From Paenibacillus sp. FSL H7-0331 (GTDB lineage Bacteria; Bacillota; Bacilli; Paenibacillales; NBRC-103111), in the NCBI RefSeq assembly GCF_001956045.1, contig NZ_MRTH01000026.1, positions 42,228 through 106,227 on the forward strand: a stretch of DNA of 64,000 nt, written 5' to 3'. Both the position numbers and the translations under genes were made by a program. Position 1 is the stretch's first letter. Each line of letters opens with the position of its first letter. The notes under the pieces are model-generated. The model had not been told where the DNA came from, did not search any database, and saw only the letters and a program-made list of their open reading frames with translations. Below are positions 19,100 to 27,994 of this stretch, in pieces.

Positions 19100-19978
19100 T
19101 CAGCCTTTAATAGATCCCATCATGGAGCCTTGAACAAAATATTTTTGAATGAAAGGATACACCATCAGAATGGGTAATGTCGCTACTACCAAAGTTGAAT
19201 ACTTGATCGATTCGCTTAACAGATTTTTATCGTCAAACACATCAACCAACACTTGATCCGTCTGATTCTGAATCACGATGGCTCGAAGCAGGATTTGCAC
19301 TGGAAACAGATTCTCGTCATTTAAATAAATCATCGCCGGGAAAAAGCTGTTCCATTCGTTGACCGCATAGAACAAACCGATCGTCACCAAGGACGGAAGC
19401 GCCAACGGCAAAATGATTTTGACCAATGTTTGCACCATCGAGCACCCGTCGATCTTGGCAGCATCCTCCAGCTCCAGAGGAATTTGCTCAAAAAAGGTTC
19501 GCTGAATAAATACATAAAAAGAGGTTACTGCCGCCGGAATCACGATGGCCCAGATCGAATCCCGCATCCCAAGCGCATTCACGACGAGAAAGGTCGGGAT
19601 CAGGCCGCCACCGAACAGCATCGGGATCAGCACGATGGTGGTCATTAATTTACGACCGGGCAGATCCCGCTTGGACATCGGATAAGCCGCACAAACCGTT
19701 AATATCAGGCTTATCGCGGTTCCAAGCGCCGTATACAGGATCGTATTCAGGTAAGAGCGTCCCAACATCGGGAACTCCAGCACTCTTCGGTAAGCCTCCA
19801 GCTGAAAGCCCATCGGGATGATCCCGATTCTTCCCTGCTGAATATACAGCTGCTCGCTTAATGAAGCGGATACGACATACAAAAACGGGTACAAGGTCAT
19901 TACAACGACCAAACCGAGAATCAATGCATTGATACAACCGAACGCCAATCCTCCAAGCGTCATACGCCGGAAAGTCAT
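19100..19978 (-). CDS. Carbohydrate ABC transporter permease (LplC type), system B
   Basis: 292 residues, six membrane segments. The docking motif is LEDAAKIDGCSMVQTLVKIILP and the C-terminus YPFIQKYFVQGSMMGSIKG is typical of the MalG-like partner. It lies 31 bp upstream of the binding-protein gene and is separated from its partner permease by two hairpin repeats that end at its AGGAGG, the same arrangement as in system A. No ATPase gene is present. Confidence 0.9.
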   Translation of the reverse strand: MTFRRMTLGGLAFGCINALILGLVVVMTLYPFLYVVSASLSEQLYIQQGRIGIIPMGFQLEAYRRVLEFPMLGRSYLNTILYTALGTAISLILTVCAAYPMSKRDLPGRKLMTTIVLIPMLFGGGLIPTFLVVNALGMRDSIWAIVIPAAVTSFYVFIQRTFFEQIPLELEDAAKIDGCSMVQTLVKIILPLALPSLVTIGLFYAVNEWNSFFPAMIYLNDENLFPVQILLRAIVIQNQTDQVLVDVFDDKNLLSESIKYSTLVVATLPILMVYPFIQKYFVQGSMMGSIKG

Positions 19979-19989
19979 ACTTTTACCTC

Positions 19990-20067
19990 CTAAAAGTTTT
20001 GCGTAGCAAAACTGACTTCGTAAGCATTAGCCAAGTTTTCGTAAGAAAACTGACTTCGTAAGCATTT
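19990..20067 (-). repeat. Two hairpin repeats between system-B permease genes
   Basis: Unit 1 (19990-20028) has a perfect hairpin AGTTTTGC-GTA-GCAAAACT, then GACTTCGTAAGCATT. Unit 2 (20032-20067) has AGTTTTC-GTAA-GAAAACT, then GACTTCGTAAGCATT. It abuts the AGGAGG of the downstream permease on the minus strand. Confidence 0.9.
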
Positions 20068-20070
20068 GCG

Positions 20071-21039
20071 CTACCACAAGCTTGTTTCCGAATATTTTCG
20101 GGCCAATTTATTGGCAATAACAATCAGCACTAGCCCCATGATCGACTGAAATAGTCCAACAGCGGAAGCAAAGCTGTAGTTGGCATCCAATATCCCTCTG
20201 CGATACACATAGGTGCCGATCACATCTGCAGTCAGGTACGTATTGGGGTTGTACAAGAGCACGATCAGCTCATAGCCGATCTCCAGCATATGTCCGATTT
20301 TCAGCAGGAACAAAATAATAATGGTAGGCGCGATACCCGGAAGGGTAATATTCCACGTCTGATGCCAGCGATTGGCGCCATCTACTCTAGCCGCCTCGTA
20401 CAATTCCGTATTAATGCCCGTTAATGTGGCAAAGTACAGGATCGCTGACCAGCCGAGCGTTTTCCACAAATCCATAAAAGTATAGATTCCCCAGAAATAG
20501 TTCGGATCCAGCAAAAAGTTCGTTCGCTCCATGCCGAATTGCACCAGAATATTATTGACCAATCCCACACTAGGTGACAGGAAGGTGACCGCCATACTGG
20601 CCACAATAACTGTTGAAACAAAATGAGGCAAGTAGCTGATCGTTTGCACCGTGCGTTTAATAAGCGAATTGCGAACCTCGTTTAACAGCAAAGCGAAAAT
20701 AATCGGTGCAGGGAACACAAACACCAGATTCAACAGGTTGATCATCAATGTGTTGCGCAGCAATCTTCCAAAATACACCGAATTGAAAAAATCGATAAAA
20801 TGCTTGAAGCCCGCCCATTCACTCGCAAGTATTCCTTTGTAGATATTATAGTCCATCATCGAAATCACGACAGCCATAACGACGGGTACATATCTGAAAA
20901 TCAGATAATAAATTAGTGGCGGCAGGAACATCAGATAGTAAGGCAAAACTTTTTTGAAGGTACTTCGTCTGCTTGATGTTTTTTTGTAGCCCGCATTTAT
21001 CGATGACGGGCCCGCAGTAACCACAGTTTGCTTAGCCAA
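20071..21039 (-). CDS. Sugar ABC transporter permease (LplB type), system B
   Basis: 322 residues, MalF-like partner. A basic N-terminus is followed by YYLMFLPPLIYYLIFRYVPVVMAVVISMMDYNI. The ATPase-docking loop is YEAARVDGANRWHQTWNITLPG. The start codon is TTG at 21037-21039 with AAAGGAG eight to nine bases upstream. First gene of the unit permease, permease, binding protein. A strong terminator upstream (21160-21190) isolates it from the AraC-type regulator gene, so it needs its own promoter in 21040-21160, probably activated by that regulator. Confidence 0.9.
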   Translation of the reverse strand: MAKQTVVTAGPSSINAGYKKTSSRRSTFKKVLPYYLMFLPPLIYYLIFRYVPVVMAVVISMMDYNIYKGILASEWAGFKHFIDFFNSVYFGRLLRNTLMINLLNLVFVFPAPIIFALLLNEVRNSLIKRTVQTISYLPHFVSTVIVASMAVTFLSPSVGLVNNILVQFGMERTNFLLDPNYFWGIYTFMDLWKTLGWSAILYFATLTGINTELYEAARVDGANRWHQTWNITLPGIAPTIIILFLLKIGHMLEIGYELIVLLYNPNTYLTADVIGTYVYRRGILDANYSFASAVGLFQSIMGLVLIVIANKLARKYSETSLW

Positions 21040-21159
21040 TGCAAGACACTCCTTTCAATGGTTTCATGTGCTTCGTTTGCCTACTCAATGTATCCCCTTA
21101 CACGAATTTCGTATATCGCTAATTCTTTGGATGCATCTACTTTTTTCATGATGCATGCC

Positions 21160-21190
21160 AAAAAACCGCCAGGAATCAGCTCCTGGCGGT
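21160..21190 (-). terminator. Terminator after the AraC-type regulator
   Basis: ACCGCCAGGA (21165-21174) and TCCTGGCGGT (21181-21190) form a perfect GC-rich stem; on the minus strand it is followed by a T-run. Confidence 0.9.
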
Positions 21191-21258
21191 CATAGAAACG
21201 TGATAATTAAGTTCCGCTGCATGAATGAGGGATTCCTCTGGCTGCTACTGTTCCAAGT

Positions 21259-23622
21259 CTACTTGGAGTCTTCCTTCACATACATTTGCCTGAACTGCCC
21301 CGGTGTAACACCTTCATGCCGCTTGAATACCCGGATAAACGTATTGGAATTCGTGAAGCCTACCTGTTCAGAAATATCAACCACTGTATCCTGCGTTTGC
21401 CGCAGCCGTATTTTGGCCTGCTCGACACGCCGGGTATTGATATAATCGACAAAGTTCATTCCCGTGACCTCTTTAAAAATGCTGCTCAGATACGAAGGTG
21501 ATAATCCGATATTCTCACCAAGGATCGTTAATGATAAATCCAGATGATAATTATTTTCCACATAATCCTTGATTTGATTGAACAGGGTATTGTCCTGCCC
21601 TTGCTTCTTGTTGTGAATCCAGTCGCTGATGCTCTGGAACATCCGTTCAATGTACTCCTTCTTGTCCTCCAGCCGTGGCTGCTGATTAACCTCCCTGTAC
21701 AAATCAATGGAGTCACTGAAGATTTCGGCGGTTGTAGATTGGACCTCATAAATCGTTCGTATTGCGGTGCCTACCAGAGCCTGAAACAAATAGGTAATAA
21801 TTTCAGGTGTAACATCTCCCTGTTTTAAATTGTCCCCCCATAATTTGTGCAAATGCTGCTGAAGGGCAAGCCGGTTTCCCGTTTTCACGCAGTTGATAAT
21901 ATGCTTCTCGGCTTCAATCGAATAGCTGAAGGAGCTCTCAGGCATCTTGCCCACCTCATCAACAAAGATCACGCTGCCTTCTCCCTTGACTATCTTGTAC
22001 TGCAAAGCAGATAACGCCTCTACGTAAGACAAGGGTACTTCCTCAACCGAGCTGTAAATATTGCCAATCCCCACCGTGAAGGTCCGGGAATGCTCCTGCT
22101 TAAAGTATGAAATCACCTTGCTGATAAAATCATGAATAACCTCGGGCTTCGGGTTGGGATGGTCCAGATTTAATAATGAAATGATTTTATCATTGCGCTT
22201 GCGAATTGACCTCACGTTGATATGGGCATCCTCCAACTGTGCGATCCTACCATCTACAATCTCCAGAATATCGCGATTATGCAGGCCTATTTTATCCTCC
22301 AGAGAAAAATCCACCGTTTCAAATACGATCACCTGAAAGGAATCATAGCTGAAATCCAGTTGAATTTCCTTGGCAAGCTCCTTCACATTGGCCGATGACA
22401 CTCTACCTTCAATAAGATCATAAAGAAATTTTTGGCGGAGCGCCGGCAAATTCTTTTCAAAGGAGCCTCTCAGGCTTTCATTCTCATAATAGACATAGTT
22501 GATAATACGATCAATAAAGCCAAGCTCATCCTCCTTGGCAGTTCGGTTTTGATTGGATGGTGTACGGCCCAACACATTGATGTATCCAATTATTTTGCTG
22601 ATGGGACTGTAAATCCGGTTAATAAGAAAATAGGACATAATCAACCCGCCAATCAAACAAATGATCGCTGTTACAAATGTGAATTGACGAATCGCATTGG
22701 CTTTCTCGGTGATAAAGGCTGTCGGCACCACACTGATATAGGTCCAGTCATTCACCTTCGATGAAGTAAACAGAATCTGATAGGAGTGCCCCGCAATGGT
22801 CTGCTCCAAATAGCCCTCACGTGCTCCGATTCCTCTTACTTTCTCTGTAATGGCCCCTTTGACCGAACTTATCAGCCCGTCCTGGTCACTGCGGATTTTG
22901 CTATTGAAGACCACCTCTCCGTTGTTGTCCAAGGCATAGATGAATGCCGGGTACGGATCACTTGCACCCTGCACCCTGTTGGCAAAATCATCGGTTTTGA
23001 TATTCAGATACAAGCCTCCCATAGGCTTGATTTCACTTAGTGGAACCGTCCTCTCAAAGGTAATCACAGATGAGCTCACGCCATAGGTAGTCGCTTGAAA
23101 TCTGCCGATCGGGTTAAGTCCATGATGGGATGGACTAGGACGCTCCCAACCTGAGGACTTATCGGTTTTATAAATATCGTCATAGAAATAATTCAAATTA
23201 TATTTGGACTCCTGATTGATGACGATTGGATAGCGGTAAAACTGAATCCATATATCCGAGATCAGTGTGTTGGAGAGCTTGACGCTTTTTAAATATTTAA
23301 TAATATCGAGAAACAACAGCTGGTCCTGATCCCAGGTGGTTTCCGACAAATAGAGCGCCCGCCGAATCTGCGATTGAAGTGAAACCTGATACGATAAATT
23401 ATCCAGTGAAGTCAACGTTTCATCGATATTATCCCTGGCCTGCTCGACATATTTATAGTTGGATTTCACGACTTCCTCGACTAGCAGAGAGGAGGATTGT
23501 GTATACGAAACATAGCCAAATGCAAGAATAGCGATCAGAATAAACAAATTAAATACTAACAGCATTTTGACAAAGATGCTTTTTTGCTTAAATACCTTTA
23601 AGCCTTGCGGGACTAATTTCAA
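21259..23622 (-). CDS. Membrane-anchored AraC-family regulator with extracytoplasmic sensor
   Basis: 787 residues. Membrane segment 1 (about 16-40) and segment 2 (about 313-334) bracket an extracytoplasmic sensor of ~270 residues, probably Cache-like. A long cytoplasmic linker follows, then a C-terminal AraC double helix-turn-helix (about 685-785; LTILGENIGLSPSYLSSIFK and FTNSNTFIRVFKRHEGVTPG). Such proteins sense extracellular sugars or a binding protein and activate neighbouring importer and glycosidase genes. Start is TTG at 23622 with a GGGGG site upstream. It follows the GH43 gene by 39 bp (co-transcribed) and lies upstream of system B, its likely target. Confidence 0.87.
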   Translation of the reverse strand: MKLVPQGLKVFKQKSIFVKMLLVFNLFILIAILAFGYVSYTQSSSLLVEEVVKSNYKYVEQARDNIDETLTSLDNLSYQVSLQSQIRRALYLSETTWDQDQLLFLDIIKYLKSVKLSNTLISDIWIQFYRYPIVINQESKYNLNYFYDDIYKTDKSSGWERPSPSHHGLNPIGRFQATTYGVSSSVITFERTVPLSEIKPMGGLYLNIKTDDFANRVQGASDPYPAFIYALDNNGEVVFNSKIRSDQDGLISSVKGAITEKVRGIGAREGYLEQTIAGHSYQILFTSSKVNDWTYISVVPTAFITEKANAIRQFTFVTAIICLIGGLIMSYFLINRIYSPISKIIGYINVLGRTPSNQNRTAKEDELGFIDRIINYVYYENESLRGSFEKNLPALRQKFLYDLIEGRVSSANVKELAKEIQLDFSYDSFQVIVFETVDFSLEDKIGLHNRDILEIVDGRIAQLEDAHINVRSIRKRNDKIISLLNLDHPNPKPEVIHDFISKVISYFKQEHSRTFTVGIGNIYSSVEEVPLSYVEALSALQYKIVKGEGSVIFVDEVGKMPESSFSYSIEAEKHIINCVKTGNRLALQQHLHKLWGDNLKQGDVTPEIITYLFQALVGTAIRTIYEVQSTTAEIFSDSIDLYREVNQQPRLEDKKEYIERMFQSISDWIHNKKQGQDNTLFNQIKDYVENNYHLDLSLTILGENIGLSPSYLSSIFKEVTGMNFVDYINTRRVEQAKIRLRQTQDTVVDISEQVGFTNSNTFIRVFKRHEGVTPGQFRQMYVKEDSK

Positions 23623-23661
23623 ATTGCATCCCCCCTATTTACTGAGCCTTATGAATGAATT

Positions 23662-25317
23662 CTATTCCAGGCTCTCTTCCAAGACGCTGCTTGCTTTCGC
23701 TGCATCCACACCTCGATAGCTAAAGCTTTTGAACAGTACCTTGCCTTCCGGCTGATACTTGACACCCATTGCATAGATGCCGACGCGGGGCGCGGTGTAG
23801 CACTTATATCTCGCATAGTTTTCAGGGTATAAAAAGGCAGCAGGTACCGAAAGATCAATCCCCTCATAATGAATGCCATCGATCGAATATGAAAAAGACA
23901 GCTGGTCGTTCGTGCTCTCAAGTCGGGTCTTTAGCCAAATATCCGCACCCACCGGAAGCTCCAGCCGGACCTGGTATAAGGTCGTACGGAAGCATTTCTC
24001 GGAACGGTCAATTTGCAAATACAGTCCCTCGTGCTCCTGCTTTTCATGCGAGCGGGAAACATCAAACTTTTGCCCGGAGGTTTGGCCGATTCCATTGCGA
24101 ATACTCGCCAGCAGCATGCCATCCATATCCCGGTACAGAAGAAGTCCCGCCTCTTCACCGAGGGACTGTGGTGCGAAAGAGAGACACGCTTCTGCCTCAA
24201 ATCCAAAATGCTCCCAACGGCGTGTCAGCAGCAGTGTCGAGCCCGGTACATACAGGGGATACGCAGCACAGTCCATTTCCAGTCCAGCAGCAGTGAGTCT
24301 AAATTTGTTCTCCAGTGGATGCCGTACCCACTCCCATACCGGTGACAGCTCTTTGCCCTCGAATCTGTCTACGGGGTCATCAGTGAATTCTTGGGAGATT
24401 GCAGCAGTCAATGCAGCCTTCTGGGACATCTCAATCCATTCCAATGGCGCACCCTCGTTACCAACCTCCAGCCAATCATCATCTGTCCAGCGTGCAGGCT
24501 CCAGAAATGTTTCGCGCCCCAGTGGTGTAGCACCATTCGGTGTTAACGGACGTCCACCAAGGTGGACCATCCACCAGTTACCATCGGGGTCCTCTACCAG
24601 CTTGCCATGCCCGGCCTTTTGCAGAGGTTTGGTTGGGTCCTGCTGGGATAGAATCGGGTTGGACGGACTCGCCTCATAGGGTCCCCATACCGACCGGCTG
24701 CGAGCAAGCGTTTCCATATGTCCGAATGCGGTTCCGCCTTCCGCCAGCAGCAGGTAATACCATCCGTTTCGCTTCACGATATGCGGAGCCTCGGGGGTGC
24801 TTCCGCCTGTGCCGGACCAAACTTGCCTGGCCTCTCCAATCAACCTTGATCCATCCTGCGCCAGCTCGTGTACCCAGCCTCCACCAAAAGCCAGATAACG
24901 TTTACCATCATCGTCGTTAAAGATCGAGGGGTCGATGAAGTGATGGTTAAGCACCACACCGTCACTGTATGGACCTTCCGGACGGTCAGCCGTATATACG
25001 ATATTGGTGCAGCGAGGCTGGCCGTGAAAATAGGGAATTACAACCCAATACTTCCCGGCGTAATACGAGATATCCGGTGCGAATGCGCCATGAGAGTCAG
25101 GTATATCCATGAAGTCAAGCTGGCTGCGGCGTGTAATCACATGGCCTATGGGCTTCCAATGCACCAGATCCCGCGAATGATGAATCAGGGTTGATGGGAA
25201 ATACTGGAAAGTTGAAGTGGCCATGTAGTAGTCGGAGCCGACTCGGATCACCGATGGATCAGGATGGTCTCCTCGAAGAACAGGATTAGAAAAACGCTGC
25301 TTATTGGTATTATTCAT
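23662..25317 (-). CDS. Glycoside hydrolase family 43 (beta-xylosidase/alpha-L-arabinofuranosidase type)
   Basis: 551 residues, no signal peptide, so it probably acts on imported oligosaccharides. The N-terminal five-bladed propeller has the GH43 catalytic set: general base D20 (HPDPS), pKa-modulating D129 (FIDPSIF) and general acid E176 (STPEAPH). From about residue 320 a beta-sandwich domain of the GH43 C2 type follows (EAGLLLYRDMDGMLLASI, DQLSFSYSIDG). This two-domain form is typical of xylan- or arabinan-side-chain enzymes. The ATG at 25315-25317 has AAAGGTGA upstream; a GTG nine bases earlier is less likely. It is followed by the membrane AraC regulator, suggesting co-regulation with ABC system B. 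Confidence 0.92.
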   Translation of the reverse strand: MNNTNKQRFSNPVLRGDHPDPSVIRVGSDYYMATSTFQYFPSTLIHHSRDLVHWKPIGHVITRRSQLDFMDIPDSHGAFAPDISYYAGKYWVVIPYFHGQPRCTNIVYTADRPEGPYSDGVVLNHHFIDPSIFNDDDGKRYLAFGGGWVHELAQDGSRLIGEARQVWSGTGGSTPEAPHIVKRNGWYYLLLAEGGTAFGHMETLARSRSVWGPYEASPSNPILSQQDPTKPLQKAGHGKLVEDPDGNWWMVHLGGRPLTPNGATPLGRETFLEPARWTDDDWLEVGNEGAPLEWIEMSQKAALTAAISQEFTDDPVDRFEGKELSPVWEWVRHPLENKFRLTAAGLEMDCAAYPLYVPGSTLLLTRRWEHFGFEAEACLSFAPQSLGEEAGLLLYRDMDGMLLASIRNGIGQTSGQKFDVSRSHEKQEHEGLYLQIDRSEKCFRTTLYQVRLELPVGADIWLKTRLESTNDQLSFSYSIDGIHYEGIDLSVPAAFLYPENYARYKCYTAPRVGIYAMGVKYQPEGKVLFKSFSYRGVDAAKASSVLEESLE

Positions 25318-25340
25318 AGCTATCACCTTTCATTCATTAA

Positions 25341-25354
25341 TGAACACGTGTACA
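25341..25354. promoter_or_regulatory. Near-palindrome upstream of GH43 gene
   Basis: TGAACACGTGTACA is palindromic except for one pair and starts 24 bp before the GH43 ATG. It has a partial resemblance to a catabolite-responsive element. Regulator unknown. Confidence 0.3.
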
Positions 25355-25431
25355 TAAAGCAATTAAATATTCGACCTTCGCGTATTAATTCCTTCCGCAT
25401 CGAATTAATTTATTACCGAGCCACAGCGAAG

Positions 25432-25456
25432 AACCGGACTGCAGGTCAGTCCGGTT
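25432..25456 (-). terminator. Stem-loop after second AraC-type regulator
   Basis: AACCGGACT (25432-25440) and AGTCCGGTT (25448-25456) form a perfect 9-bp GC-rich stem. Only a short T-containing tail (TTCTTC) follows on the minus strand, so it is a moderate terminator. Confidence 0.6.
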
Positions 25457-25505
25457 GTAACCCCTATATATGGAGCGAATAACTCGCCCCTCCATGGAGA
25501 GAACC

Positions 25506-27821
25506 TCACAAATCCTTGTTGTATTGATCCCGATACTGTCCCGGGGTCATATCTACAATCTTGCGGAAGGTACGAATAAATGCCGTCGTGTTCGTATAAT
25601 TCAATCTCTCGGCTATTTCAGAAACCTTCCATGATGTGTTTTCCAGCCAGGTCTTGGCTATGTTCATCCGGTACTCAGCCAGGTATTCACTGAAATTGAC
25701 CTTCATTTCCTTTTTAAATACACGACTCAAATATACAGGATGGAAATTCAAAATAGACGCACAAGCCTCCAACGAAATCTCCTGATCGTAGCGTTCATGA
25801 ACCAGCTTGATCATCTGATTGGCAATATTCATGTATTGCGATTCGGCCTGCTGATTGGAGAAGCTGATAATTGGCTCAAACAGTTCCGCCTTAAACCACT
25901 TAATGATCGACTCCAGTGTAGTCAGCTTAAGAAAATGCTCGATCGTCGCCTTTTTACCGAGCACATGTTTAACCGAGCCACCCTGCTCCTGCACCAAATG
26001 AAACACTTTGGCAATAAGCTGCATCATCAGTACCGGGTATTCATTGAAATGAATCCCTTTCTCGACAATCGCCGCGATATATTTATCAAAAATCATATCC
26101 ACGGCTGCCTGATCACCGGCCTTCAAAGCGTTGCCCAGCTGGTCCTCCATCAGCTTCAGCTGCGTATACACCGTGACCTCCATCATTTTCTTGCCGGCAT
26201 CGATATCCTCATAATGGATAATGATCTCTTGTCCCAAGCTCATTCGGCACTTCAATGCCTCCAGACATTCTCCATAAGCCAGCACCGATTGCGTCACCCG
26301 TTCAAAAGGCCGACTAATCCCGATACTGACGGGGAGCTGCAGAAATTCATGCACCTTGGCTTTAATCTGCTCTGCGATATCATAAAACTGCTGCTTCAGC
26401 TGTGCCTCATGCTCGTAAGAACTGAGCAGCAGCGTAACCTGCGATTGATCCAGCAAGATCGGACTGAATCGCTCCTCCCTGGAGATGATTTCGCCTACGA
26501 TATTATTAATAGCGAACAGCAGAAGGTCCTTATCGTGCTCCCGATAACGCGTTTCCTGCAAGGAATCAATCTGCACCGCCAATACACCGAGCCGCTTCCA
26601 ATGGGCAGGATACCCGAAAGTTTGTGAACGATAGGCGAAGTCACTGTCAGACAGCTGACCCGCAAACAGCTTCAACATAAAAAATTCCTTCAGTTGGCTG
26701 AATTGCCCGATAACCTGCTGCTGCAGCCTTCTCTCCGTGCTGAACAGGGTGCTGAATCTTTTCTCGATCGACACCAACTCATCTTTGTTATCCTGGTCTT
26801 CGACTTCGATCCCCTTCGTGAACTCAAACAGCCGCTTAATCGGTGAATACATCCTCCTGCTTCCATACAAAGCAAACAGAGCGACCAGCACAAAAATGAT
26901 CGAGCACACGATAAACGTGATCCAGGCGATTTTCCGTGATTGCTGGGTAATTTCCTTGATCGAGACAGCAGATACATACAGCCAGCCATTATAAGGCGAG
27001 GACCGGAACGTAACACCAAGAGCCTCACCATTCACATCCGCATTAAAGAAACCGGACTCCTCCTGGGTCTGGATGATCCGCTCAGCTACCAAGGCATGAA
27101 TTGCACGGTTGCTGTCAGACGTATTGCCTTCGGCCAGAAAGTCGTATCCGTCGCGATTCACCAGGAAAACTTCTCCCAGCTTGGCATTGGAGGATAGCAG
27201 CTCCTTGAGTTCACTGTTGGCAATTTCCACAATCAACAGTCCCTTGGGCTGTCCCTTCGTTGGAATAGGAATCTTATAGATCATCCTGATAACCTTGGAA
27301 CCACTGGTTGCTCCCTCGGAGGTTGCCTCTGTCAAGTTGGTCTGGGCTTCGTTGTTCACAAGATTGCCTGTCATCCAGAATAAGCTGTTAGGGTACTGGG
27401 CGTACGAAGCCATCCGCACGTGGTCTGTAAATGTGCTGAATTGGCGAAAAATGGAGAAACTGACCAACCAATCCTTTTGCAAATTGACCAGATAAGCTTC
27501 ACGTATGCCGGTAAACGTTTGCAAATTATATAGACCCTTGGATAAATCCCGAATTTCAGAAAAGTCGTCTACACTCAGGTCCTTGTTCATCGATTCCATA
27601 ACTAGCGGAGAATTTAAATATTGCAGGGAAGTAAACTCCAGCGTTTTCAAAACCTGCTCTACGCGCATTTGTGTTTGCAAAAGCACCTGCATATTGCCTT
27701 CCTTGACTTTTTCCTCAATATCGCCTGAAGCAATATAGTAAGAAATCAGACCGATCGAGATGACAGGAATTGCTGCGAGTATGAAACTGAAGCCAAGCAG
27801 CCGCAGCAAAAATTTGGGCAT
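25506..27821 (-). CDS. Membrane-anchored AraC-family regulator
   Basis: 771 residues, same architecture as the protein at 21259-23622 but strongly diverged. Membrane segments lie at about 5-31 and 299-320 with an extracytoplasmic sensor between, then a helical cytoplasmic region (MYSPIKRLFEFTKGI) and a C-terminal AraC helix-turn-helix pair (about 670-768; LEACASILNFHPVYLSRVFKK, NYTNTTAFIRTFRKIVDMTPGQY). It follows the orphan binding protein at 27995-29536 after a terminator. The binding protein or the downstream GH43 gene are plausible targets. GAGGAG precedes the ATG. Confidence 0.87.
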   Translation of the reverse strand: MPKFLLRLLGFSFILAAIPVISIGLISYYIASGDIEEKVKEGNMQVLLQTQMRVEQVLKTLEFTSLQYLNSPLVMESMNKDLSVDDFSEIRDLSKGLYNLQTFTGIREAYLVNLQKDWLVSFSIFRQFSTFTDHVRMASYAQYPNSLFWMTGNLVNNEAQTNLTEATSEGATSGSKVIRMIYKIPIPTKGQPKGLLIVEIANSELKELLSSNAKLGEVFLVNRDGYDFLAEGNTSDSNRAIHALVAERIIQTQEESGFFNADVNGEALGVTFRSSPYNGWLYVSAVSIKEITQQSRKIAWITFIVCSIIFVLVALFALYGSRRMYSPIKRLFEFTKGIEVEDQDNKDELVSIEKRFSTLFSTERRLQQQVIGQFSQLKEFFMLKLFAGQLSDSDFAYRSQTFGYPAHWKRLGVLAVQIDSLQETRYREHDKDLLLFAINNIVGEIISREERFSPILLDQSQVTLLLSSYEHEAQLKQQFYDIAEQIKAKVHEFLQLPVSIGISRPFERVTQSVLAYGECLEALKCRMSLGQEIIIHYEDIDAGKKMMEVTVYTQLKLMEDQLGNALKAGDQAAVDMIFDKYIAAIVEKGIHFNEYPVLMMQLIAKVFHLVQEQGGSVKHVLGKKATIEHFLKLTTLESIIKWFKAELFEPIISFSNQQAESQYMNIANQMIKLVHERYDQEISLEACASILNFHPVYLSRVFKKEMKVNFSEYLAEYRMNIAKTWLENTSWKVSEIAERLNYTNTTAFIRTFRKIVDMTPGQYRDQYNKDL

Positions 27822-27888
27822 CGGTCGATCTCCTCTCTAGTTCGTGGTAACCATAATTATAGCATATACCATATAACATGTTTAAGAA

Positions 27889-27927
27889 TGAGCCAAAAAA
27901 CCTTACCAATGGCAAGGTTTTTTTAGC
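27889..27927 (-). terminator. Terminator after orphan binding protein
   Basis: GAGC-AAAAAACCTT and AAGGTTTTTTTAGCTC arms pair around 27889-27927. T-rich on the minus strand, between the binding-protein stop and the next gene start. Confidence 0.8.
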
Positions 27928-27994
27928 TCATTCCTTGTAACAGACAGTTTACTTAGGCTAACCCGTTATATGGTTCCTGTGATCGAATACAGCA

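Noticed and set aside
23873..24679. 268-codon plus-strand frame
   Set aside because: Antisense to the GH43 gene, whose catalytic motifs are intact; Ser/Pro/Arg-rich shadow product.
25740..26627. 295-codon plus-strand frame
   Set aside because: Lies fully antisense to the well-supported AraC-type regulator; no recognisable protein or Shine-Dalgarno.
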